Translations under genes and position numbers: made by a program
Notes under the pieces: generated by a model
What the model saw: only the letters and a program-made list of their open reading frames with translations
Told to the model about the DNA's origin: nothing
Databases searched by the model: none
Assembly: GCA_963756515.1 (NCBI GenBank)
Contig: CAVWNV010000011.1
Coordinates: forward strand, 434,001 to 498,000
Length of the DNA stretch: 64,000 nt
Reading direction: 5' to 3'
From: Bog-756 sp963756515
GTDB lineage: Bacteria; Actinomycetota; Acidimicrobiia; Acidimicrobiales; RAAP-2
Part shown: positions 32,358-40,834 of the stretch, in pieces
How the letters are laid out: each line of letters begins with the position of its first letter
Position numbering within the stretch: position 1 is the stretch's first letter

Positions 32358-33836
32358 ATGAGCGTCATTCCTCTCCAACGCCACGAGCACGACGGGACTC
32401 CAGGGGCCGCCGATCTCGACATCGTCATCCCCGTCTACAACGAGTCCGACCAGTTGGCCGTCAGCATCACCGCGCTGCGGACGTTTCTCGACACGTCGTT
32501 CCCGCTGATCTCCACCATCACCATCGCCGACAACGCCAGTACCGACGACACGTGGCGGATCGCCACGGAGTTGGCCCGCGACCTTCCGGGCGTGAAGGCG
32601 CTGCACCTCGACCGGAAAGGCCGAGGCCGAGCCCTGCGGGCCGCCTGGTCCCGCAGCTCGGCCTCGGTGGTGGCCTACATGGACGTGGACCTGGCCACCG
32701 GGCTCGACGCCCTGCTCCCCCTGGTGGCACCCCTGCTGTCCGGCCACAGCGACGTGGCCATCGGCACCCGTCTGGCACCCGGGGCCCACGTTGTCCGGGG
32801 CACACGTCGCGAATTCATCTCACGGGGCTACAACCTCCTCCTCCGAACTGCCCTCCGCAGTACCTGCACTGATGCCCAGTGCGGGTTCAAGGCGCTGCGA
32901 CGCCAGGCCGCCCGCGAGCTGTTGCCACTCGTCGAGGACGAGGAGTGGTTCTTCGACACCGAGGTGCTCGTCACCGCTCAGCGCATCGGGCTGCGCATCC
33001 ACGAGGTCCCGGTGGACTGGGTGGACGACACGGACTCACGCGTCGAGGTCCTGCACACCGCGCTGAAAGACCTCTCCGGGGTGTGGCGAATGCTCGGACC
33101 GCGTTCGAGGCGACGCATCGCCGGCCGGTCGGAGCGGGCCGCGAAGCCGGCCGACGGGGTGGTGACGGGGATGGACCCGGCGCCGTTGACCACCTCGGTG
33201 CCGGGCTGGGCGCCACCCGAGGGCGGCCCGGGACGGACCGGTCGGGGACCCTCGACCCTGTCACTGGTGACCGGGTCGTCGGCCGAGCCTCTCTCGGACC
33301 CCACGGGCCCGGCCCGGCCGGACGGCGCCGTCTTCTCCGACGAGCTGCTCCGCTTCGCCGGGGTCGGGGCCGTCAGCACACTGGCCTACGCCTCACTCTT
33401 CGCCGCCTTGGAGCCCAGCCTCGGGAGCTATCTGGCCAACGCCGTGGCCATCGGCCTGTGCAGCCTCGGCAACACGGCCGCACACCGGGGAATGGCCGGG
33501 ACGGCCCGCCACGGGCTCGACCGGCGTCATCGCCTGGCCGTGGCGTCGTGCCTGATGGGCGTGAGCCTGGCCTCCACCACCGCGGCCCTGGTGGCTGTCC
33601 GGAGCCTGGGATTCGACTCCCTGCTCCCCGAACTCGGCGCGGTGGCCGTGGTCAACGCCGGGGCGGCCGTGCTCCGGTTCGGCATCCTGCGCACCTGGGT
33701 GTTCCGTCCCGAGTTCGGGACCCACCTGGCCTCCAGCCCAGCCGTCTCCGATGGCGCCGACCAGTGGGACCGACCCGACCTACCGACATCCGACGACGTG
33801 CGGACATCCGACGACTGGACGAGGACTCCATCGTGA
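32358..33836 (+). CDS. bifunctional glycosyltransferase family 2 / GtrA-like membrane protein
   Basis: Protein of 492 residues. The N-terminal GT2 domain (20-255) has IVIPVYNESDQLAVSITALR, TIADNASTDDTW, VAYMDVDLATGLDALLPLVA with the DxD-like metal site, and AQCGFKALRRQAARELL with EEWFFDTEVLV, as in dolichol/polyprenyl-phosphate sugar transferases. The C-terminal half (330-460) is GtrA-like, four helices starting RFAGVGAVSTLAYASLFAAL and ending AVLRFGILRTWVF, thought to help flip the lipid-linked sugar. It probably makes and exports a polyprenyl-phosphate sugar for the neighbouring GT39 enzyme, to which it is coupled by a GTGA overlap. Confidence 0.9.
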   Translation: MSVIPLQRHEHDGTPGAADLDIVIPVYNESDQLAVSITALRTFLDTSFPLISTITIADNASTDDTWRIATELARDLPGVKALHLDRKGRGRALRAAWSRSSASVVAYMDVDLATGLDALLPLVAPLLSGHSDVAIGTRLAPGAHVVRGTRREFISRGYNLLLRTALRSTCTDAQCGFKALRRQAARELLPLVEDEEWFFDTEVLVTAQRIGLRIHEVPVDWVDDTDSRVEVLHTALKDLSGVWRMLGPRSRRRIAGRSERAAKPADGVVTGMDPAPLTTSVPGWAPPEGGPGRTGRGPSTLSLVTGSSAEPLSDPTGPARPDGAVFSDELLRFAGVGAVSTLAYASLFAALEPSLGSYLANAVAIGLCSLGNTAAHRGMAGTARHGLDRRHRLAVASCLMGVSLASTTAALVAVRSLGFDSLLPELGAVAVVNAGAAVLRFGILRTWVFRPEFGTHLASSPAVSDGADQWDRPDLPTSDDVRTSDDWTRTPS

Positions 33837-36181
33837 CCGAGGCCGACCTCACCGACGTGGCCGGACCGTCCGACGCCACCATCGCCGGGCCACCGCCACC
33901 GGCCTCCCCCACGGCACTGGACCTCATCGACGTCGACGTGGTGGAGTCGTACTCGGTGGCATCCGGGGACCTCGAGTCCACCGATCCGCCTGCGCCGGTC
34001 CCGCCCACCGGGAGGCTGGCGCGCCTCGTGAGGGGCCGTCCGCAGGACCCGGCCTGGGCCCGGCCGGCCCTGGTCCTCCTGCTGGTCGGCACGGGATTCC
34101 TCTACATCTGGGCCCTCGGGGCGTCGGGGTGGGGCAACAGCTTCTACGCCGCCGCCGTACAGGCCGGCACCAAAAGCTGGAAGGCCTTCTTCTTCGGCTC
34201 ATCCGACGCCTCCAACTTCATCACCGTCGACAAGCCTCCGGCCTCGCTGTGGGTGATGGAGATCTCGGCCCGGCTATTCGGCGTCAACCCCTGGAGCATC
34301 CTGGTGCCCCAGGCCCTCGAGGGAGTGGCCACGGTCGGGCTGCTCTTCGTCACCGTGCGGCGGTGGTTCTCCCCCGGGGCGGCCCTACTGGCCGGGACAG
34401 TGCTGGCCCTGACCCCGGTGGCCACCCTCATGTTCCGCTTCAACAATCCGGACGCGCTGCTGACACTGGTACTGATGGCAGCGGCCTACGCCACCGTGCG
34501 GGCCGTGGAGGACGGGCGAAGCCGGTGGATGGTGCTGGCCGGCGCGCTCATCGGGTTCGGATTCATCACCAAGATGCTCCAGGCCTTCATCCTCCTGCCC
34601 GTCCTGGCCCTGGTGTACCTACTGGCCGGCCCCCCGAAGCTCGGGCGTCGCATCCTGCAGCTGGTCTACACCGGCATCGCGCTGGTGGTGTCGGCCGGTT
34701 GGTGGGTGGCGGCCGTCGAGTTGACCCCGGCTGCCAACCGTCCCTATGTCGGAGGGTCCGCCGACAACTCGGAGCTCAACCTCATCTTCGGCTACAACGG
34801 GATCGGACGGCTGAGCGGCAACGAGACCGGCAGCGTGGGTGGCGGCTTCGCTCCCGGTGGGGGCGGAGGCGGTGGAACCACGAGCATATGGGGACCGGTC
34901 GGCTGGGACCGGCTGTTCCTCCGTGAGATGGGTGGCCAGATCTCGTGGCTGATCCCGGGTGCACTGGTCGGCCTGGTCGCCGTGCTGTGGATGACCCGGC
35001 GGGCCCCCCGCACCGACCGGGTGCGGTCCGGTTTCCTGATCTTCGGCGGGTGGCTCCTGATCACCGGGCTGGTGCTCAGCTTCGCCCAGGGCATCATCCA
35101 CCCGTACTACACCGTCGCCCTGGCGCCGGCCGTCGGCGCCCTCGTCGGCATGGGAGCGTCCACCCTGTGGCGTCACCGGCAGGAAGTCCTGCCGCGGGTG
35201 GCACTGGCCGTGGCCATCGTGGCCACCATCGTGTGGGCCTTCGTGATCCTCGGGTGGAGCCCCACCTGGTACCCCGCGCTGCGCTGGGTTGTGCTGGGGC
35301 TCGGGGTGGTGGCCGCTCTCGGCATCGCTCTGGTGCCCAAGGCACGTGGCGTGCTGGCCGCCGGACTGGCCGGCTTCGGCATCGTCTCGGTCATCGCCGC
35401 CCCGGCCGCCTACTCTCTGACCACCGCCTCCACCCCGCACAGCGGAGCGATCCCTTCGGCTGGACCGAGCATCCAAGGCGGTGGTGGCTTCGGCGGGGGC
35501 GGTGGCTTCGGCGGGGGCGGGGGCCCAGGAGGAGGCCTGGCCCGCAACGGCATCACCCTCCCACCCGGGTTCACCCTCCCGGGCGGCAAGGCACTGGGCA
35601 AGGGTGTGCACATTCCGGCCAAGTTCTTCCAACCCGGTGGTCCGGGGGCTGCCTTCGGCGGGGGCGGGGGCTTCGGCGGGGGCGGAGGTCGCGCCGGTGG
35701 CTTCGGTGGAGGCTTCGGCGGCCGGTTCGGTGGCCGTCGTGCGGGCGGATTCGGTGGACGGGTGGGTGGAGGCGGATTCGGCGGCGGAGGTGGAGGTGGT
35801 GGCGCCGGCGGTCTCCTGAACGGCTCGACCCCGGGCAAGCAGTTGACGTCACTGCTCGAAGCCGGTGCCTCCCAGTACGCCTGGGTGGCCGCCACCACCG
35901 GCTCGAACTCGGCGTCCGGCTACCAGTTGGCCACCGGTGACCCGGTCATGGCCATCGGGGGCTTCAACGGTACCGACCCCGCTCCCACACTGGCCCAGTT
36001 CGAGCGGTACGTGGACGAAGGCAAGATCCACTACTACATCTCGGGCGGGGGGTTCGGGGCCGGCCAAGGGGCCAATGGCGTCTCCGACGCTTCGAAGATC
36101 TCCTCGTGGGTCTCCTCCCACTACACGGCTACGACGGTGGACGGGGTAACGCTCTACGACCTCACCGGCACCTCCCGCTGA
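33833..36181 (+). CDS. GT39/ArnT-like membrane glycosyltransferase with Gly-rich extracytoplasmic segment
   Basis: Protein of 782 residues from GTG 33833. About 80 acidic and proline-rich residues are followed by around 12 transmembrane helices. The first outside loop has the family acidic motif WGNSFYAAAVQAGTKSWKAF and NFITVDKPPASLWVMEISAR, followed by TLMFRFNNPDALLTLVLMAA, as in PMT/ArnT-type enzymes using polyprenyl-phosphate sugars. After the last helix comes a long Gly-rich tract (about 540-665, repeats such as GGGGFGGGGGFGGGGG) and a folded C-terminal domain (STPGKQLTSLLEAGASQYAW, GFNGTDPAPTLAQFERYVDE, HYYISGGGFG). It would glycosylate a lipid or protein acceptor at the outer face; the Thr-rich protein of the divergent operon is a candidate. 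Confidence 0.88.
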   Translation: MTEADLTDVAGPSDATIAGPPPPASPTALDLIDVDVVESYSVASGDLESTDPPAPVPPTGRLARLVRGRPQDPAWARPALVLLLVGTGFLYIWALGASGWGNSFYAAAVQAGTKSWKAFFFGSSDASNFITVDKPPASLWVMEISARLFGVNPWSILVPQALEGVATVGLLFVTVRRWFSPGAALLAGTVLALTPVATLMFRFNNPDALLTLVLMAAAYATVRAVEDGRSRWMVLAGALIGFGFITKMLQAFILLPVLALVYLLAGPPKLGRRILQLVYTGIALVVSAGWWVAAVELTPAANRPYVGGSADNSELNLIFGYNGIGRLSGNETGSVGGGFAPGGGGGGGTTSIWGPVGWDRLFLREMGGQISWLIPGALVGLVAVLWMTRRAPRTDRVRSGFLIFGGWLLITGLVLSFAQGIIHPYYTVALAPAVGALVGMGASTLWRHRQEVLPRVALAVAIVATIVWAFVILGWSPTWYPALRWVVLGLGVVAALGIALVPKARGVLAAGLAGFGIVSVIAAPAAYSLTTASTPHSGAIPSAGPSIQGGGGFGGGGGFGGGGGPGGGLARNGITLPPGFTLPGGKALGKGVHIPAKFFQPGGPGAAFGGGGGFGGGGGRAGGFGGGFGGRFGGRRAGGFGGRVGGGGFGGGGGGGGAGGLLNGSTPGKQLTSLLEAGASQYAWVAATTGSNSASGYQLATGDPVMAIGGFNGTDPAPTLAQFERYVDEGKIHYYISGGGFGAGQGANGVSDASKISSWVSSHYTATTVDGVTLYDLTGTSR

Positions 36182-36278
36182 GCAGGCGACCTTCCGGTCG
36201 AGGGAGTGGCGGGTTCCCGGCGGGGTCCGGCCGGGAGGCACCGGGGCGTCCGGGTCGGCCGGCTGGGAGACTGGGCCC

Positions 36279-38495
36279 ATGACCACCGAAGAGAGCACCG
36301 AGGAGAGCGTGGGCCCGACGACCGGAACCGCAGTTTCCGGCGGAACAGCCGATCGAGCCCGTGCCGCCGTGGCCGCCATGACCCCCGACGAGAAGCTCTG
36401 GTGCCTCGACGGCGACGCCCCGTTCTGGGCCGGACTGACCTACCTGGGTGAGTCGGGCTATCACAAGAGCCCGTTCCGGGCCGCCCAGGTGGAGCGGCTC
36501 GGTCTGCCGGGGTTCGCGTTCTCCGACGGTCCGCGGGGTGTGGTCGTCGACCGGGCCACGTGCTTTCCCGTCAGCATGGCCCGCGGCGCCACCTGGGACG
36601 TGGACCTCGAAGAGCGCATCGGCGAGGCCATCGGTCAGGAACTGCGGGCCGTCGGCGCCGACCTCTACGGAGGGGTGTGCGTCAACGTCCTCCGCCATCC
36701 GGCCTGGGGACGCGCCCAGGAGACCTACGGCGAGGACCCCCATCACGTCGGCGAGATGGGTGCCGCCCTGACCCGGGGCGTGCAGCACCACGCCATGGCC
36801 TGCGTCAAGCACTTCGCCTGCAACTCGATGGAGAACGCCCGATTCACCGTCGACATCGAAGTCGACGAGGCTGCGCTCCACGACGTCTATCTCCCCCACT
36901 TCAAACGGATCGTGGACGAGGGCGTGGCCGTCGTCATGAGTGCCTACAACCGCGTCAACGGTCAGTGGTGCGGTGAGAACGGCGCGCTGCTCACCGAGGT
37001 ACTCCGGCACGAGTGGGGCTTCGAGGGGTTCGTCATCAGCGACTGGATCTTCGGCCTGCGCGATGCCGGACACTCGCTCCGGGCCGGACTCGATGTCGAG
37101 ATGCCCTACCGGATGATCCGGGCCGGGAATCTGGGCGCGGCGCTGGAACGTGGTGAGGTGTCGTGGAACCAGGTCGATCTGGCCGTCGAACGGATCGTCT
37201 CCACCAGACAGCGCTTCGAACCGGTGCTGTCCCGCCCCGCCCCGGGCCGCGACGTATTGGCCGGCCCGGAGCACCGGGCCCTGGCCCGGGAGGCGGCCTC
37301 GGCTTCGGTGGTGGTCCTGCGGAACGAACCGGTCGACGGGATGCCCCTCCTCCCGCTGGACCCGAGGCCGGGATCGTCCGTCGCCCTTCTCGGCCGGCTG
37401 GCCACCGCCGTCAACCTCGGGGACGGCGGCTCGAGCGACGTGTGGGCGCCGGAGGTTGTCACCGTGGCCGAGGGCCTGCGGGCCGCGCTCCCCGACCTGG
37501 ACGTGATCGACAACGACGGATCGGACCTGGCCTCGGCGGCGGCCATCGCCGCCTCGGCCGAACTGGCCGTCGTGGTGGTGGGCTACACCCGCCTCGACGA
37601 GGGTGAGTACATCGGCGAGTTCGCCTCCTCCCAGCTGACCGATCTCTTCCCCGGCGAGGACGACCCCGATCTGGTCGAGCGGTTCACCGACCAGATCGCC
37701 AGCGAGCGTCTGATCGAGCCCCCCGAACATGCCCGGCCGGAGGAGGGCGGCGTCGGGTTCGCCGTCGGCGGTGACCGCCGCTCCCTCCATCTGCACGAGG
37801 ACGACGTGGCGCTCATCGACGCCGTGGCTGCGGCCAATCCCCGGACGGTGGTGGCGGTGGTGGCCGGAAGCGCGGTGGTCGTCTCGGAGTGGGACCACCT
37901 CGTGCCGGCACTTGTCCAGTCGTGGTACTCGGGGATGGAGGGCGGACACGGCCTGGCCGACGTCCTGACCGGACGGGTCGACGCCACCGGACGCCTTCCC
38001 TTCTCCGTTCCGGTCGCCGACGAAGACCTCCCCGACTTCCAACCCGATGCCACCGAATTCACCTACGACGCGTGGCACGGCTACTGGTATCTGGCCCGGC
38101 AGCGGACGGAGCCGGCCTATCCGTTCGGTTTCGGCCTGAGCTACACCACCTTCTCCGTCCGGGCCGCCGAGGTCGAACGCGACGGTGGGTCGATCCGGAT
38201 CTCGGTGTCGGTGGCCAACACAGGTCACCGCTCCGGATCCGAGCTCGTCCAGGTGTACATCCGACGCCGGGGATCCGACCGACCCGAGCGGTTACGGGGA
38301 TTCGGGCGGATCGCGCTCGGACCCGGCGAGTCCGGCCACGTCGATGTGGACGTCGACCTGGCCGCCCTGGCCGAGCGGGACACCTTCGCCCACACCATGG
38401 TCACCCGCTCCGGCCCCTACGACGTGCGGGTGGCCCGCCACTTCGGTGACCCCGGTATCGTCGCCGTCGTCGAGTTGGCCGACCCGGCGGGGTGA
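36279..38495 (+). CDS. glycoside hydrolase family 3 (beta-glucosidase-like)
   Basis: Protein of 738 residues without signal peptide, so intracellular. The GH3 N-terminal barrel is at 25-300: AFSDGPRGVVVDR, GGVCVNVLRHPAWGRAQETY, CVKHFACNSMENARF (the Lys-His-Phe substrate motif) and the nucleophile Asp255 in FEGFVISDWIFGL. The alpha/beta sandwich domain follows (SASVVVLRNE, LLGRLATAVNLGDGGSSDVW, VVVVGYTRLDEGEYIGEF), and a fibronectin-III-like C-terminal domain (YPFGFGLSYTTFSV, NTGHRSGSELVQVYI) ends it. It removes glucose or a related sugar from the non-reducing end of beta-glycosides; exact specificity is open. Apparently its own transcription unit. Confidence 0.9.
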   Translation: MTTEESTEESVGPTTGTAVSGGTADRARAAVAAMTPDEKLWCLDGDAPFWAGLTYLGESGYHKSPFRAAQVERLGLPGFAFSDGPRGVVVDRATCFPVSMARGATWDVDLEERIGEAIGQELRAVGADLYGGVCVNVLRHPAWGRAQETYGEDPHHVGEMGAALTRGVQHHAMACVKHFACNSMENARFTVDIEVDEAALHDVYLPHFKRIVDEGVAVVMSAYNRVNGQWCGENGALLTEVLRHEWGFEGFVISDWIFGLRDAGHSLRAGLDVEMPYRMIRAGNLGAALERGEVSWNQVDLAVERIVSTRQRFEPVLSRPAPGRDVLAGPEHRALAREAASASVVVLRNEPVDGMPLLPLDPRPGSSVALLGRLATAVNLGDGGSSDVWAPEVVTVAEGLRAALPDLDVIDNDGSDLASAAAIAASAELAVVVVGYTRLDEGEYIGEFASSQLTDLFPGEDDPDLVERFTDQIASERLIEPPEHARPEEGGVGFAVGGDRRSLHLHEDDVALIDAVAAANPRTVVAVVAGSAVVVSEWDHLVPALVQSWYSGMEGGHGLADVLTGRVDATGRLPFSVPVADEDLPDFQPDATEFTYDAWHGYWYLARQRTEPAYPFGFGLSYTTFSVRAAEVERDGGSIRISVSVANTGHRSGSELVQVYIRRRGSDRPERLRGFGRIALGPGESGHVDVDVDLAALAERDTFAHTMVTRSGPYDVRVARHFGDPGIVAVVELADPAG

Positions 38496-38605
38496 CCCTC
38501 CCGGTCCGGGAAGAGTGTGGGTCGGACCACCATCCACTCGGTATGGTCGTGCCAGTCGGGGCGGCTGACCGCCCCGGGCCCGACGACAGCATCAAGGAGA
38601 CCCAC

Positions 38606-39874
38606 ATGGCGATCAACGTGACGCCGATAGCCGGCTTGAGCCCCGAGATCAACGACATCCGTCGGCGCACCGCCGAGTTCGTCAATGCCGAGATCCTCCC
38701 GAACGAGGAGGTGCTCTGGCGTTCGCGGCGCGGCGCCGAGCTGGACGAGGACGAGCGCCAGGCCGGGCGGCGCCAGAGCATCGAGCTGCGTGAGGACATC
38801 AAAGCCAAGGTCAATGAGGCCGGCCTGTGGGCCCCCCACCTCCCCCAGGAGTACGGCGGGATGGGGTTGGACTTCCTGGCCCTGGCCTACATGTACGAGA
38901 TCCTGGCCTACGCCGTCGGCGCCGCCACGCTGTTCGGCATTGCCGCCCCCAACTCCGGCAACGCCACCATCCTGGTCAAGTACGGCACCGAGGAACAGAA
39001 GCGGAAATGGCTGCTACCCCTCATCGACGGGACCATGCAGTCGGGGTTCTCGATGACCGAACCCGACCATGCCGGCTCCGATCCTCGCTCCATCGAGACC
39101 GAGGCCGTCCGGGATGGGGACGAGTGGGTGATCAACGGCCACAAGTGGTTCACCTCCAACGGGATCGATGCCAACTTCTTCATCGTGATGTGCCGGGCCA
39201 ACGACCCCACCGGCGAGCTCGGGGCACCGGGTCGCATGACGCAGATCATCGTGCCCGCCGCCACCAAGGGCGTGAACATCATCCGGGGCATCGGCATCTT
39301 CGGGCACGCCACGTCCGACCACTGCGAGATCCGGTACGAGGATGTCCGTGTCCCGGTCGAGAACACGCTCGGCCTCGTGGGACAGGGGCACCAGGCCGCC
39401 CAGGACCGGTTGGGAGCGGGACGGGTGTACCACTGCATGAACTCGGTCGGCCAGATGTGGCGGGCCTTCGACCTCACCGTCGAGCGCGCCCTCACCCGAC
39501 AGGTGCACGGCGGCCTGCTCAAGGACAAGCAGTTCATCCAGGGGTTCATCGCCGAGAGCTACATGGACGTCCAGTCGGCCCGCCTCATGACCATCAACGC
39601 GGCCGAGAAGGTAGCCAACGGTGACCCGGACGTGCGCACGGCCATCTCCGCCATCAAGGTCTTCGTGCCGGCTGCTTACCACCGGGTGGTCGACCGGGCC
39701 ATCCAGGTGTGGGGCGGGGCCGGAGTGAGCAACGACCTGCCCCTTTCCCAGATGTACCTGGCCGCCCGCGTGCTCCGTCTGGCCGACGGCCCCGACGAGG
39801 TGCACAAGATCCTCATGGCCAAGAACATCATCCACCGCTACGAGGACGGTGACAGCTGGAACTTCGGTAATTGA
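38606..39874 (+). CDS. acyl-CoA dehydrogenase
   Basis: Protein of 422 residues from ATG 38606 behind AAGGAG; the frame is open further upstream but without homology. FAD-dependent fold: N-terminal helices with LWAPHLPQEYGGMGLDFLAL, the flavin-binding signature SGFSMTEPDHAGSDPRSIET, WVINGHKWFTSNGI, RVPVENTLGLVGQGHQAAQD, and the C-terminal helices VDRAIQVWGGAGVSNDLPLS with RLADGPDEVHKILMAK. It introduces a trans-2,3 double bond into an acyl-CoA; the N-terminal style resembles the ACAD10/11-like group. Chain-length specificity is not predictable. An 8-bp microsatellite lies between it and the next gene. Confidence 0.92.
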   Translation: MAINVTPIAGLSPEINDIRRRTAEFVNAEILPNEEVLWRSRRGAELDEDERQAGRRQSIELREDIKAKVNEAGLWAPHLPQEYGGMGLDFLALAYMYEILAYAVGAATLFGIAAPNSGNATILVKYGTEEQKRKWLLPLIDGTMQSGFSMTEPDHAGSDPRSIETEAVRDGDEWVINGHKWFTSNGIDANFFIVMCRANDPTGELGAPGRMTQIIVPAATKGVNIIRGIGIFGHATSDHCEIRYEDVRVPVENTLGLVGQGHQAAQDRLGAGRVYHCMNSVGQMWRAFDLTVERALTRQVHGGLLKDKQFIQGFIAESYMDVQSARLMTINAAEKVANGDPDVRTAISAIKVFVPAAYHRVVDRAIQVWGGAGVSNDLPLSQMYLAARVLRLADGPDEVHKILMAKNIIHRYEDGDSWNFGN

Positions 39875-39970
39875 GCGGGCCCGATCTCGCCGGCACGGTC
39901 CGGCCGTGCGTGGCAGGCTGAGACCGCGCCCCCTCGACCGACCCGGAACGGGCGCCGACCGAAGAACACA

Positions 39971-40026
39971 CCGACAGACCGACAGACCGACAGACCGACA
40001 CACCGACAGACCGACACACCGACACA
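39971..40026. repeat. 7 x 8-bp tandem repeat in the leader of the VOC gene
   Basis: Seven head-to-tail copies of CCGACAGA or CCGACACA (order A,A,A,C,A,C,C at the variable seventh base) end 12 bp before ATG 40039 and run directly into the GAGGAG ribosome site. Such arrays change copy number by slippage. Confidence 0.95.
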
Positions 40027-40038
40027 GAGGAGACGCCC

Positions 40039-40809
40039 ATGCCGACCCGAACCACCTATCAGCCCGGTACCCCGTCGTGGGTGGACCTGGCCAGCCCCGA
40101 CCTCGAGGCCTCGGCGGCCTTCTACTCGGCACTCTTCGGCTGGGACGCCGTGGACCAGGGCGCCGATGCCGGGCACTACCACATGTTCGAAAAAGGCGGT
40201 GTCCCGGTGGCCGGTGCCGGTCCCATCATGATGGAGGGCCAGCCCCCCGCCTGGACCTCCTACATCTCGGTGGCCGACGCCGACGCCACCGTGGCCAAGG
40301 TCAAGGCGGCCGGCGGCACGGTCTTCGTCGAGCCGATGGACGTGCTCGACGTGGGCCGGATGTCCGTGTTCGCCGATCCCTCCGGTGCTGCCGCCGCCGT
40401 CTGGCAGCCGCGTCGGCACATCGGCGCTGGGCTGGTCAACGAGCCGGGCGCCCTGACCTGGAACGAACTGGCCACCCGCGACATCCCCGCCGCCACCGCG
40501 TTCTACGCCGAGGTGTTCGGATGGACGACGCAGACCGCCGACATGGGCGGCATGGAGTACACCATGTGGAAGCTGGACGGAGGCGATATCGGCGGCATGA
40601 TGGCCATGCCGGCCGAGGTACCGGCCGAGGTACCCTCCTACTGGCTGGCCTACTTCGGCACCGAGGACACCGACGCCACCGTGGCCGCCGCCACGGCGAG
40701 CGGCGCCACACTCATGGCCGGCCCCATGGACATACCGGCCGGCCGATTCGCCGTCATGGCCGATCCCGTCGGCGCCGCCTTCGCGGTCATGGCCCTGGCC
40801 GCGGGCTGA
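40039..40809 (+). CDS. two-domain VOC (glyoxalase/bleomycin-resistance superfamily) protein
   Basis: Protein of 256 residues. Two tandem VOC modules: residues 11-125 (PSWVDLASPDLEASAAFYSA, LFGWD, YHMFEKGGVPVAG, MSVFADPSGAAAAVWQP) and 135-254 (TWNELATRDIPAATAFYAEV, FGWTTQTADMGGMEYTMWKL, RFAVMADPVGAAFAVMALA). This arrangement equals the actinobacterial CFP30B/Rv0577-type proteins and hydroxylases of small molecules; metal ligands are incomplete, so enzymatic activity is uncertain. Residues 192-200 contain a duplicated PAEV from a 12-bp tandem repeat. Ribosome site GAGGAG follows the microsatellite. Confidence 0.87.
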   Translation: MPTRTTYQPGTPSWVDLASPDLEASAAFYSALFGWDAVDQGADAGHYHMFEKGGVPVAGAGPIMMEGQPPAWTSYISVADADATVAKVKAAGGTVFVEPMDVLDVGRMSVFADPSGAAAAVWQPRRHIGAGLVNEPGALTWNELATRDIPAATAFYAEVFGWTTQTADMGGMEYTMWKLDGGDIGGMMAMPAEVPAEVPSYWLAYFGTEDTDATVAAATASGATLMAGPMDIPAGRFAVMADPVGAAFAVMALAAG

Positions 40810-40834
40810 CCGACCCTCGGGTACCGTCTCCCCG

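Noticed and set aside
39971..40026. CRISPR-like array of short repeats
   Set aside because: The units are 8 bp and contiguous, with no spacers and no cas genes nearby; it is a microsatellite.
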